A stretch of 6,350 bases of DNA. Source: Acetobacterium sp. GTDB lineage: Bacteria > Bacillota > Clostridia > Eubacteriales > Eubacteriaceae. Positions 1 to 6,002 of this stretch are shown piece after piece (position 1 is the first letter of the stretch; every line of letters begins with the position of its first letter). The position numbers and the translations under genes are program-made. A model generated the notes under the pieces. That model did no database searches and was not told where the DNA came from. It was given only the letters and a program-made list of their open reading frames with translations. Location of the stretch: contig JAKLQL010000604.1 of NCBI GenBank assembly GCA_022013395.1, positions 1-6,350 on the forward strand, written 5' to 3'.

Positions 1-60
1 CTCGACGACGTCGTCGATCATATTGCCGCCGCGGTGTACAACGCGAAGTCGCACAGCAGT
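1..60. other. GC-rich left edge unlike the rest of the window
   Basis: This stretch is 36/60 G+C (60%), against an AT-rich remainder. The ATPase reading frame stays open through it on the minus strand but becomes meaningless there: after residues resembling the family (RTIAVAI, ending at position 77) it turns into an Arg/Cys-rich tail with a run of arginines. The plus strand, frame 1, reads LDDVVDHIAAAVYNAK, which looks more like genuine protein sequence. Positions 2-17 form a perfect 16-bp palindrome. The simplest reading is that foreign sequence is joined to the ATPase somewhere near 58-76, either as an assembly or contig-end chimera or as a real breakpoint. The sequence alone cannot tell these apart. 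Confidence 0.5.
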
Positions 61-1072
61 CTGTTTCTGCTGCCGTTATGGCGACGGCAATTGTTCTGGA
101 TCCTTTTTTAGAGAACCCATCAATGGTATTGTTTATTTCCGCCAATGTTTTTGTATCGATTTCTCCACATAGTGCCATGATGGTTTGAACGGCGCCTTTA
201 ACGATTCTAAAACGAGTGCCATTAAAGTTAACAAGCGCTTCAGTTTTTTTATCTTCAGGATTGAATGGGGTGTAGGAAAGTTGTTCATAGCCATCAATGC
301 TGGATTTAATCGATTTTGAATAATTGATAATTGAAAGATCAATGGCATCCAGGCCTTCTTCACGGGAAGCCAATACGGCCATAGTGACAAGATCTGTTTG
401 CGTATATTTTCCAAAAGCGATGCTCTCAGCAACAGATAGCTTATTTTGAGTGATGGTGCCGGTCTTATCGAAGCAGAAAATATCGATGGATGCAGCATCC
501 TCGATTGAATCAAGGCGTGTTACCAGGACTCCTTTTTGGGATAGTTCCATTGCTCCCACAGCCTGAACAATCGTCAGCACTGCTGGCAGCGCAACCGGGA
601 TCGCACCAATTAGAAAGATCACAATAAAAGACAGGATGAACAAAAAATCCTTATGAAGATACAAAGCGAATAAAGAAACAATCATCGAGGCTGCAATCCC
701 CAGATACATCATGTATTTGACAATCGTCATCATTAATTCTTCCTGTTTTGACTTTGGTTTAGCAATTTTTACCAGTTCAACCGTTCTGCCAAAAAAGGTA
801 TTTGCACCGGTATTAACAACCACACCGATAGCCTCACCACGTTTGACAATTGAACTTGAATGAACAATGTCGGAGGGATGCAGATCTTTTGGTAAGGATT
901 CCCCAGTTAGTGCTGATTCATCAGCAGAAATGTCACCAGTTATAATTTTAATATCCGCAGGGGATAAATCGCCACGTTTAATATTAACAATATCTCCCGG
1001 TACGATAATATTAGCATCTTTTATCAGCCATTCCTGATCTCGCAGGAGTTTTGTTTTAATTTCTAACTTTTT
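1..1072 (-). pseudogene. P-type cation (probably H+) ATPase, main fragment after frameshift, C-terminus missing
   Basis: This is the larger part of a P-type ATPase, an integral membrane pump that couples ATP hydrolysis to cation export through an aspartyl-phosphate. The frame is open from 1072 to the window edge. Using frameshift-corrected numbering from the start at 1416, it shows the actuator motif TGES (about 171-174), the M4 motif IPVALP (about 273-278), the phosphorylation motif DKTGT (Asp about 317, codon 467-469) and the nucleotide-domain KGA motif (about 407). Hydrophobic stretches match M3 and M4. The M4 sequence and the compact N-terminus resemble the P3A plasma-membrane proton-ATPase group more than heavy-metal or Ca2+ pumps, but I could not test ion specificity. 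Family similarity stops near residue 447 (position 77), so the GDGxNDAPAL hinge and M5-M10 are absent from this window. The fragment has no start of its own: a stop codon in this frame lies at 1073-1075, and the first in-frame ATG is at 733. It therefore depends on the fragment at 1063-1416. Confidence 0.85.
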
Positions 1073-1416
1073 TTAAGCAGTTCGACCGCTTTTTGAGAGT
1101 TTTGTGATTGGAAATAGCCAATCATGGCATTGACCGTCAGTAAAACAAAAATAATAATGCTCTCGGTATAATGCTCCAGTATAATGGTGAGGATGATGGC
1201 GAATTCCAATAACCAGGGCATGGGTCCCCAATAGCGTTTAAAAAATTCAAGTAGGGGATTTCTTCCGGGTTCGGCAATTTCATTAAATCCAAATTGTTTG
1301 ATACGATTTTTAGCTTCTTCGGCAGAAAGTCCGTCTGCCGAAGTTTGCAGAAAGGATAGGGCCGTTTCAATTGACATTTGTTTGTAATCAGCAGTGCTTT
1401 TGATCTTCGAATCCAT
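1063..1416 (-). CDS. N-terminal fragment of the P-type cation ATPase, ended early by a frameshift
   Basis: This 117-residue piece carries the cytosolic N-terminus and the first two membrane helices of the same ATPase. The segment DGLSAEEAKNRIKQFGFNEI is the typical N-terminal 'cation ATPase N' motif. It is followed by a W-rich turn and the M1-M2 hairpin (about residues 66-100). I chose the ATG at 1416 because AAAGGAG (1427-1433) sits 10 bases upstream; an in-frame ATG at 1452 has no such site. Translation runs into TAG at 1063-1065 just after a run of seven A residues (1068-1074, read on the minus strand). One extra A would give KKKLEIKTKLL and join it directly to the downstream frame. It lies 44 bp downstream of lgt in the same direction and may be cotranscribed. 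The cause could be a sequencing error, a real mutation or, less likely, translational slippage. Confidence 0.85.
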   Translation of the reverse strand: MDSKIKSTADYKQMSIETALSFLQTSADGLSAEEAKNRIKQFGFNEIAEPGRNPLLEFFKRYWGPMPWLLEFAIILTIILEHYTESIIIFVLLTVNAMIGYFQSQNSQKAVELLKKS

Positions 1417-1460
1417 AAAAAATTTCTCCTTTGAAAGAATTTTGATGTTCAAATCATAAA

Positions 1461-2231
1461 TTAAAGATCATTATTCCTTTTTCGATAGTCCGAGAAAATT
1501 AGAAAGAGTACCCAAATAATAACTCCCCCTAAACTGACTAATTGAGCAATTCTGAAAGGGCCAAACATTAAACTATCAGTTCGTAACCCTTCAATAAAAA
1601 ATCTGCCAATAGAATATAAACCAATATATGTAAAGAATACGATCCCATTTGTTTTAAATTTTCTTATGATAAACATTAATGCGACAAAAATCGATAGGTC
1701 CCATACTGATTCATATAAAAAAGTTGGCTGGTAATACACGCCATTAATATACATACCGTTTTGAATAAAAATTGGGAAGTTTTTGATAAATTCATAGGTA
1801 ACGGGCCCTCCATGGGCTTCGCTGTTAAAGAAATTACCCCACCGTCCAATCGCTTGAGCAAGGACAATGGATGGTGCAGCTACATCTGCTATTTTTAAAA
1901 AGTTAACTTTTTTATGCTTCGTTACAATGTATGCAGCGATAAGGGCAAACAAAATTCCACCATGAATAGCAAGCCCTCCTTGCCTGATATTGAAGATATC
2001 CAACAGATTATTCTGGTATTCATTGAATTGAAAGATGACGTAATATAATCGAGCGCCAATAATGCCAGCTGGTAAAGAAATAATGACAACATCCAAAAAG
2101 ATTTCAAAGTTAGTTTCCCGATACTTGCAATTATATTTTGCAATCATTATGCCTAAAGCCATTCCTGCGGCTATAAACAGACCGTACCATTTAATGCTAA
2201 TACCAAAAATATAAAAGGCGATAGGGTTCAC
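1461..2231 (-). CDS. lgt: Prolipoprotein diacylglyceryl transferase (Lgt)
   Basis: Lgt transfers a diacylglyceryl group from phosphatidylglycerol to the lipobox cysteine of prolipoproteins, the first step of bacterial lipoprotein maturation in the cytoplasmic membrane. The 256-residue length is normal for Firmicutes. The family signature [13 protein letters not shown] is at 129-141, with Arg130 and Asn133 matching the conserved pair. The QGGLAIHGG segment (84-92) holds the conserved His90, and GRFFIEGLR near the C-terminus is the last conserved block. About seven hydrophobic helices are visible, and the tail is basic (YRKRNNDL). The start is GTG at 2229-2231, supported by GGAGG seven bases upstream. 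It is the first gene of a leftward unit whose next gene is the broken ATPase, and it is divergent from the ferredoxin gene. Annotation is firm. Confidence 0.97.
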   Translation of the reverse strand: MNPIAFYIFGISIKWYGLFIAAGMALGIMIAKYNCKYRETNFEIFLDVVIISLPAGIIGARLYYVIFQFNEYQNNLLDIFNIRQGGLAIHGGILFALIAAYIVTKHKKVNFLKIADVAAPSIVLAQAIGRWGNFFNSEAHGGPVTYEFIKNFPIFIQNGMYINGVYYQPTFLYESVWDLSIFVALMFIIRKFKTNGIVFFTYIGLYSIGRFFIEGLRTDSLMFGPFRIAQLVSLGGVIIWVLFLIFSDYRKRNNDL

Positions 2232-2265
2232 TGCTATTCCTCCACTTCAAATTTATCCTAACATT

Positions 2266-2294
2266 ATTGTAACTACTTTTAACCACTTTGGCAA
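2266..2294 (-). promoter_or_regulatory. Likely sigma-A promoter of lgt
   Basis: On the minus strand TTGCCA (2289-2294, 5/6 to consensus) is followed after exactly 17 bases by TACAAT (2266-2271, 5/6). The start of transcription would fall near 2258, giving a short leader of about 27 bases that contains the GGAGG site of lgt. A 6-bp inverted repeat, CCACTT (2283-2288) and AAGTGG (2296-2301), overlaps the -35 box and could bind a regulator. The call rests on consensus match and position. Confidence 0.55.
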
Positions 2295-2349
2295 TAAGTG
2301 GATTGAATATTTTAATGATTGTCAATTTATTTTGAGTAACAGTTTAATT

Positions 2350-2364
2350 TGTGATGAAATCACA
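2350..2364. promoter_or_regulatory. Perfect dyad TGTGAT-GAA-ATCACA between divergent genes
   Basis: Two perfect 6-bp arms are separated by three bases, in the lgt/ferredoxin divergent intergenic region about 80 bp before the ferredoxin start. The half-sites resemble those of CRP/FNR-family regulators (TGTGA/TCACA), although the spacing is one base shorter than the classic CRP site. It could be an operator for the ferredoxin gene or for both directions. I found no convincing promoter for the ferredoxin gene to anchor it to. Confidence 0.3.
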
Positions 2365-2441
2365 GAAAATGAGGGAATGAACTGATAAAATAAGCAAAAA
2401 AACATGAAGTTAAAATATTATGAAAAATAGAGGATATTAAA

Positions 2442-2687
2442 ATGAATAATCAGTCCCCAGATCTAGTTGAAGTTAATAAAAAGGATGATCAGGTTGTGGA
2501 AGAGAAAATATTGGTGGTAAAGAAAGAACGATGTCCACAAAATCATCCTTGTCCATCGGTTGGTGTATGTCCTGTAGAAGCGCTATCCCAGGTTGGCTTT
2601 GATGCCCCGGTTGTAGACATGGACAAATGCATAAAATGTGGAAAGTGTGTGAAATCTTGCCCAATGGGTGCGCTACAATTGGAATAA
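2442..2687 (+). CDS. Small ferredoxin-like 4Fe-4S protein with seven cysteines
   Basis: An 81-residue cytosolic protein that probably carries electrons or acts as a small Fe-S protein. The C-terminal half has a classical [4Fe-4S] motif, C63-x2-C66-x2-C69-x3-C73-P, followed by the usual MGALQLE ending. The first half holds an atypical set, C31-x5-C37-x5-C43-P-VEAL, where a standard second cluster would have four cysteines in CxxCxxCxxxCP spacing. Seven cysteines in all suggest one ordinary cluster plus a modified or absent second one. His35 is a possible non-Cys ligand, but this is inference. The N-terminal 28 residues are charged and lack cysteine. The start ATG has AGAGGA (2429-2434) seven bases upstream. 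A hairpin overlapping its stop codon separates it from sufC, so it may be a single-gene unit. Its partner is unknown. Confidence 0.85.
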   Translation: MNNQSPDLVEVNKKDDQVVEEKILVVKKERCPQNHPCPSVGVCPVEALSQVGFDAPVVDMDKCIKCGKCVKSCPMGALQLE

Positions 2688-2707
2688 AGTAAAGTGGCGC
2701 ATTTTTT
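2669..2707 (+). terminator. Rho-independent terminator overlapping the 3' end of the ferredoxin gene
   Basis: TGCGCTAC (2669-2676) pairs with GTGGCGCA (2694-2701) over 8 bp with one G-U wobble, followed at once by six T residues (2702-2707). The left arm lies inside the ferredoxin coding sequence and the stop codon is in the 17-base loop. The loop is long for a strong terminator, so some read-through into sufCB is possible. Confidence 0.5.
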
Positions 2708-2743
2708 ATATGTTTGAAATTTCTAATCAGTTTTTTAAATATT

Positions 2744-2773
2744 TTGGTAGAATCATGTCAAAACAATGTAATA
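2744..2773 (+). promoter_or_regulatory. Tentative promoter for sufCB
   Basis: TTGGTA (2744-2749, 4/6) and TGTAAT (2768-2773, 5/6) are separated by 18 bases, in the 205-bp gap between the ferredoxin terminator and sufC. This would give a leader of about 110 bases. The surrounding DNA is so AT-rich that chance matches are expected. No clear IscR- or Fur-like operator was recognised. Confidence 0.25.
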
Positions 2774-2892
2774 AGTGGTAAAATAAAAAAAGATACGATA
2801 GTAAATGTTTAATAATATCTATCTGCATTATGGATAAAAATTCAAAGACTAATTTAAAAAACTTGAAGAATGAGAACAGGTAAGGAGAGAAA

Positions 2893-3618
2893 ATGCTAAA
2901 GCTTGAAAACATTTCATTTGAAGTTGAAAATGAAAGAGAAATTTTAAAAGACGTCAATTTAACCATCGAAAAAGGCAAATTTATCGCTATTACGGGACCA
3001 AATGGCGGTGGAAAGTCAACGCTTGCCCGAATTATTTCTGGCGTTATCAAACCAACCAGAGGGAAAATCACTTTTTATGGGGAAGATATTACTGACTTAT
3101 CCATAACCGAACGGGCTAAAAAAGGGATCAGCTTTGGTTTTCAACAACCGATCCGTTTTAAAGGCATCACTGTTCACGATCTGATTAATATCGCCAAAGG
3201 AGAGGAACTCTCAGTGGCTGATGCCAGCCATTATTTATCTGAAGTGGGTCTATGTGCCAAGGACTATATTAGCCGGGAGTTAAGTGATAAACTTTCCGGG
3301 GGTGAAATCAAGCGGATTGAAATCGCCACCATTATTGCCAGAAACACCGTGTTATCCATTTTTGATGAACCGGAAGCAGGCATCGACCTTTGGAGCTTCA
3401 ATCATCTCATTGATATATTTATGAAAATGCATGAAAGTAAAGAAAATTCAATCGTCATCATTTCGCACCAGGAGCGGATCTTGGATGTAGCAGACGAAAT
3501 CATTGCCATGGTGGACGGCGCGATTATTCTAAGAGGGGCAAAGGAAAGTGTATTACCTGAATTGCTCCACTGTGAAAATCCTGAAAACTGTGCAAATTGT
3601 CAAATCGTGGAGGCGTAA
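2893..3618 (+). CDS. sufC: SufC-type ATPase of Fe-S cluster assembly
   Basis: SufC is a cytosolic ABC-type ATPase that works with SufB to build and release Fe-S clusters; it is not a transporter. The 241-residue protein has Walker A GPNGGGKST (35-43), a Q-loop in FGFQQP (81-86), the ABC signature LSGGE (134-138), Walker B with D158-E159, the D-loop AGID (162-165) and switch His192. FDEPEAGIDL in place of the usual LDEPTSGLD, and the direct pairing with a SufB gene, favour SufC over a transport ATPase. The C-terminus has an extra cysteine group, C227-x5-C233-x2-C236, absent from E. coli SufC as I know it, which may bind metal or a cluster. AAGGAG (2882-2887) precedes the ATG. The gap to sufB is 6 bp, so the two are translated as a pair. 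No sufS, sufU, sufD or sufE lies beside them, as in the two-gene SUF-like cassettes described in anaerobes and archaea. Confidence 0.92.
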   Translation: MLKLENISFEVENEREILKDVNLTIEKGKFIAITGPNGGGKSTLARIISGVIKPTRGKITFYGEDITDLSITERAKKGISFGFQQPIRFKGITVHDLINIAKGEELSVADASHYLSEVGLCAKDYISRELSDKLSGGEIKRIEIATIIARNTVLSIFDEPEAGIDLWSFNHLIDIFMKMHESKENSIVIISHQERILDVADEIIAMVDGAIILRGAKESVLPELLHCENPENCANCQIVEA

Positions 3619-3624
3619 ATTAAG

Positions 3625-4545
3625 ATGAATGATATAGCAAAAGCTTTACTCAAAGAAGTGTCCGGCCTGGAAGAAATGCCAAAAGGGGCGTATAATATCC
3701 GTGAAAACAGCAAAAGTGTGGCCAGACAGTCCAGCGAGAACATTGAAATTGTGGGGAAAGAAGATAAATCTGGAATTGATATAATTGTCAAGCCAAATAC
3801 AAAGTCCGAACATGTTTTTATACCGGCATTGGTCTCATGTAGTGGCGTTCATGACCTTGTGTATAATGATTTCTTTATTGGGGAAAATGCTGACATCACA
3901 ATTATTGCCGGATGCGGCGTCAACACCGGCGATAGTTGCGATGGCTCCGAGCACAATGGGATTCATCGCTTTTTTCTGGGAAAAAATTCCCGCGTCCGTT
4001 ATGTCGAAAAACACATTGGCGTTGGAACCGGCACTGGGAAACGGGTGATTGACCCTGTGACTGAGGTGGAACAGGAAGAAAACAGTTATATGGAAATGGA
4101 AACCACCCAGATCAAAGGGGTCGATTCCACCAGACGGTTTACCAAGGCCAAACTTAAAGACGGCGCAACCCTGGTCATCAAGGAAAAACTGATGACTCAT
4201 GGGGAGCAATTTGCTGAATCCTCCTTTGTGGTGGACATGGATGGGGAAGATTCCAGCGTGAATCTCATTTCCCGTTCAGTAGCCAGAGACAACTCACATC
4301 AAACCTTTATTTCAAAAATTAACGGGAACACTAAATGTATGGGTCACTCTGAATGTGATGCGATTATTATGGATCACGGCGTAGTTCGGGCCATTCCTGA
4401 AATCACCGCCAACAGTCTGGATGCAACCTTGATTCACGAAGCCGCCATCGGTAAGATTGCCGGAGATCAGATGATTAAGCTGATGACCCTGGGCTTAACC
4501 GAAGCGGAAGCGGAAGCTAGAATTATTGATGGATTTTTGAATTAA
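3625..4545 (+). CDS. sufB: SufB/SufD-family Fe-S cluster scaffold protein
   Basis: This is the scaffold partner of SufC. Its 306 residues are much shorter than E. coli SufB (495), as expected for the compact SufB of minimal SUF cassettes. The beta-helix core is followed by the family C-terminus HEAAIGKIAGDQMIKLMTLG and EAEARIIDGFLN. By eye, Cys244 in ECDAIIMD aligns with E. coli SufB Cys405 (QCDSMLIG), and His271-Glu272 align with His433-Glu434, residues known to matter for cluster building. This argues for a functional SufB and against a SufD-only role. Further cysteines are at 72, 97, 105 and 238; C97 and C105 lie in the GCGVNTGDSCDGSEHNG segment. GGAGG (3609-3613) inside the end of sufC serves as its ribosome site. 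A strong hairpin terminator follows, so sufCB appear to be the whole unit. The sulfur source must be encoded elsewhere or be inorganic. Confidence 0.9.
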   Translation: MNDIAKALLKEVSGLEEMPKGAYNIRENSKSVARQSSENIEIVGKEDKSGIDIIVKPNTKSEHVFIPALVSCSGVHDLVYNDFFIGENADITIIAGCGVNTGDSCDGSEHNGIHRFFLGKNSRVRYVEKHIGVGTGTGKRVIDPVTEVEQEENSYMEMETTQIKGVDSTRRFTKAKLKDGATLVIKEKLMTHGEQFAESSFVVDMDGEDSSVNLISRSVARDNSHQTFISKINGNTKCMGHSECDAIIMDHGVVRAIPEITANSLDATLIHEAAIGKIAGDQMIKLMTLGLTEAEAEARIIDGFLN

Positions 4546-4580
4546 CACAAATTTTATTTAGTTAGATAACCTGAAAGATA

Positions 4581-4618
4581 GAAGCTGATTTCTTTGTTGT
4601 AAGAAGTCAGCTTCTTTT
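4581..4618 (+). terminator. Rho-independent terminator of sufCB
   Basis: A 14-bp stem (4581-4594 with 4601-4614, one G-U wobble) closes a 6-base loop and is followed by four T residues. It lies 35 bp after the sufB stop codon. Stem length and position make the call good; the T-run is short. Confidence 0.8.
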
Positions 4619-4698
4619 GACGTGGATGGGGAGCGTTGGTATTTTAAGAATCCCAAAAATAATATAGAAACATAGAGAATCGCAATTTAAGAAGGTTA

Positions 4699-4726
4699 TT
4701 GACATATGCTATTTATACAGTATAAT
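4699..4726 (+). promoter_or_regulatory. Perfect-consensus sigma-A promoter
   Basis: TTGACA (4699-4704) and TATAAT (4721-4726) both match the consensus 6/6, with a 16-base spacer. Transcription would start near 4733, giving a leader of about 55 bases before the gene at 4788. So strong a core promoter, combined with the inverted repeats around it, suggests a gene held down by a repressor and highly expressed on release. The regulation is inference; the match is seen directly. Confidence 0.8.
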
Positions 4727-4758
4727 AATTTATAAACAGCATATGTTATTAACTGTAT
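4702..4758. promoter_or_regulatory. Interleaved inverted repeats around the promoter, operator-like
   Basis: A 9-bp perfect inverted repeat, ACATATGCT (4702-4710) and AGCATATGT (4738-4746), has one arm overlapping the -35 box and the other just past the expected transcription start. A second one, ATACAGT (4715-4721) and ACTGTAT (4752-4758), is interleaved with it. The odd-centred palindrome TATACAGTATA (4714-4724) covers the front of the -10 box. This arrangement fits binding by one or more dimeric repressors. No regulator gene is adjacent except possibly the zinc-ribbon protein at 5435-5809. Confidence 0.5.
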
Positions 4759-4787
4759 GCGAAAATATTTAAGAAAAGAGAGCTGAA

Positions 4788-5312
4788 ATGAATATGGAAG
4801 ATAATAAGAGTCAATTAGTCAATGATTACGCAGTTGAAAATTTTAAAAACGGCTTAAATTGTGCCGAAAGCGTATACGATGCCTTACTGCGCGCCGGGGT
4901 TCTGGATGTTCCCAAGGAAACAGTCGCGATGTGTACCGGTTTTGGTGGTGGTATTGGCCTTTGCGGTGAAACTTGCGGTGCTTTATCAGCTGCCATTATG
5001 GCAAATAGTGCTGTTTATGGTAGAAAAGACCCCTGGCGTGTCGATGCTGAAGTTCGGGGACCGGAAGTCGGTCAAAAATACTATCGACGCTATAACAATC
5101 TGGTCAAAGAATTCTGCGAAGCCAATGGTTGCACAACCTGTCGCGACATCTGTGAGCCATTTGAAGATTGGAATGGAAAAGACCGACGGGTGCACTGCAT
5201 GAAAATGGTGGGAACAACGGCTCAATTAGCTTATAAGTATCTGCAAATCCCTCAAAATGAAGCTTTCGAAATGCCATATGGTGAAAAAATGAGTGATAAC
5301 AAAAAGAAATAA
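4788..5312 (+). CDS. C_GCAxxG_C_C family redox-active protein
   Basis: A 174-residue cytosolic protein of the family named for its spaced cysteines and Gly-Cys-Gly-Ala core, thought to be redox-active and found mostly in anaerobes; its biochemical role is unknown. Family marks are NCAES (Cys25), MCTGFGGGIG (Cys49), CGETCGALSAA (Cys59 and Cys63), then a C-terminal set at Cys110, 115, 118, 122 and 137. The group C115-x2-C118-x3-C122 looks suited to metal binding or a disulfide. There is no signal peptide or membrane segment. The end is hydrophilic (MSDNKKK). The ATG at 4788 and an in-frame ATG at 4794 are both possible starts behind a weak GAGAG site. It has its own perfect promoter and seems to be monocistronic, facing a convergent gene. 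It could be an electron carrier or thiol-redox protein; I cannot say which. Confidence 0.88.
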   Translation: MNMEDNKSQLVNDYAVENFKNGLNCAESVYDALLRAGVLDVPKETVAMCTGFGGGIGLCGETCGALSAAIMANSAVYGRKDPWRVDAEVRGPEVGQKYYRRYNNLVKEFCEANGCTTCRDICEPFEDWNGKDRRVHCMKMVGTTAQLAYKYLQIPQNEAFEMPYGEKMSDNKKK

Positions 5313-5364
5313 GTGGGGAGAAAAGGCAGCTTACTGTAAAAAACAAGCGTTACCCTGAATTCAG

Positions 5365-5404
5365 ATTTCGAGTAACAAAGCAGTGACGCCTTGTTACTCG
5401 AAAT
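5365..5404. repeat. 14-bp perfect inverted repeat between convergent genes
   Basis: ATTTCGAGTAACAA (5365-5378) and its exact reverse complement (5391-5404) flank a 12-base centre, in which two more G-C pairs can form after one mismatch. A 10-bp palindrome CTGAATTCAG abuts it (5355-5364). It sits in the 122-bp gap between the stop codons of two convergent genes, where a two-way transcription stop would be expected. Neither strand has a T-run directly after the stem; the nearest, on the minus strand, is about 20 bases further on. It may end transcription in both directions by structure, protect 3' ends, or be a dispersed palindromic repeat. Confidence 0.6.
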
Positions 5405-5434
5405 TCGTGAGATAAAAATATGAAGCTTTAATTA

Positions 5435-5809
5435 TCAGGCTTCCCAAAGTACAAAATAGACGCCATCACCTCGTTTTTGGCCTTTGCTTAGTTCAAGATG
5501 TCGCAAGACGGACATATCGGAGCTGATTTCGTCAGGACTTAAACTGAATTTCTCAATGCATTGCTGCATCGTCACACCGCTATTGTCTTTCATAAATGAA
5601 TACAGGTTCTTTTGCTGATCCGTTAAACCTTCGGTTCCGGTATATCCAGAACTTTTTCGGTCAAGCTTAGCACTGTGAACGGCACCGGGGTCACAGGTTT
5701 GGGTCACCTTATGTTTCCCCATGGCACAATCATCGCAAAAAGACTTGCCTTTTACTTCATAAACATCATCCTCTTCGAGACTGATTCCACAACTAAAACA
5801 TGTTTTCAT
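5435..5809 (-). CDS. Zinc-ribbon/LIM-like protein with a winged-helix-like C-terminal half
   Basis: A 124-residue protein I cannot name. The N-terminal half has C4-x2-C7 and C25-x2-C28, a four-cysteine zinc-finger pattern of the LIM/zinc-ribbon type (CFSCG then FCDDC). A conserved-looking linker follows with Cys39 and the motif TCDPGAVHSAK (38-48). From about residue 62 the sequence LTDQQKNLYSFM begins a helix-rich region that ends in a short hairpin (KRGDGVYFVLW). This resembles a winged-helix domain, with PDEISSDMSVLRHLELSK as the likely recognition part. The combination suggests a small metal- or thiol-sensing DNA-binding protein, but that is inference. The ATG at 5809 has CAGGAG (5818-5823) eight bases upstream. 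It is convergent with the redox protein gene and probably transcribed alone. A purely structural zinc-binding protein of unknown role is the alternative. Confidence 0.8.
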   Translation of the reverse strand: MKTCFSCGISLEEDDVYEVKGKSFCDDCAMGKHKVTQTCDPGAVHSAKLDRKSSGYTGTEGLTDQQKNLYSFMKDNSGVTMQQCIEKFSLSPDEISSDMSVLRHLELSKGQKRGDGVYFVLWEA

Positions 5810-5878
5810 AATGAATACTCCTGTCGTATCTTAATATTTAAAATTAGAAATTTTGCAAATAGCGTAAATAATTTCTAT

Positions 5879-5907
5879 ATCATACCATTAATTTTTTTGT
5901 CTTTCCA
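5879..5907 (-). promoter_or_regulatory. Possible extended -10 promoter for the zinc-ribbon gene
   Basis: On the minus strand TGGTATGAT (5879-5887) gives a -10 of 5/6 with the extended TG element. TGGAAA (5902-5907, 4/6) sits 17 bases upstream. The leader would be about 60 bases. The region is very AT-rich, which lowers certainty. Confidence 0.4.
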
Positions 5908-6002
5908 TAGCAATGATCAATTTTACTAGCAAAAAAATTAGAGATGATTATTGATATATACTTATTAAAGCACAGAATACTAAAAAATTAGAGGTTGAAT
6001 TG

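Noticed and set aside
133..513. Open frame of 126 codons on the minus strand
   Set aside because: It is out of frame with the ATPase, whose DKTGT motif and nucleotide-domain sequence run through the same bases in another frame.
1417..1452. Upstream ATG at 1452 as start of the ATPase
   Set aside because: It has no ribosome site, while AAAGGAG sits at good spacing before the ATG at 1416, and the extra 12 residues do not look like the family.
2714..2741. TTGAAA-N16-TAAATA as the sufC promoter
   Set aside because: The -10 matches only 3 of 6 bases; the pair at 2744-2773 is somewhat better though still weak.
3785..4209. Overlapping open frames on both strands inside sufB
   Set aside because: The SufB frame is supported over its full length by family motifs; the others show no recognisable domain and no ribosome site.
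4861..5346. Three open frames overlapping the C_GCAxxG_C_C gene
   Set aside because: They are shadows. The family cysteine pattern and promoter support only the frame starting at 4788.
5365..5404. Calling the 14-bp inverted repeat a standard intrinsic terminator
   Set aside because: Neither strand has a T-tract directly after the stem, so it is listed as a repeat.
5675..5929. Plus-strand open frame of 84 codons
   Set aside because: It lies antisense to the zinc-ribbon gene and continues into AT-rich intergenic DNA, with no ribosome site or domain.
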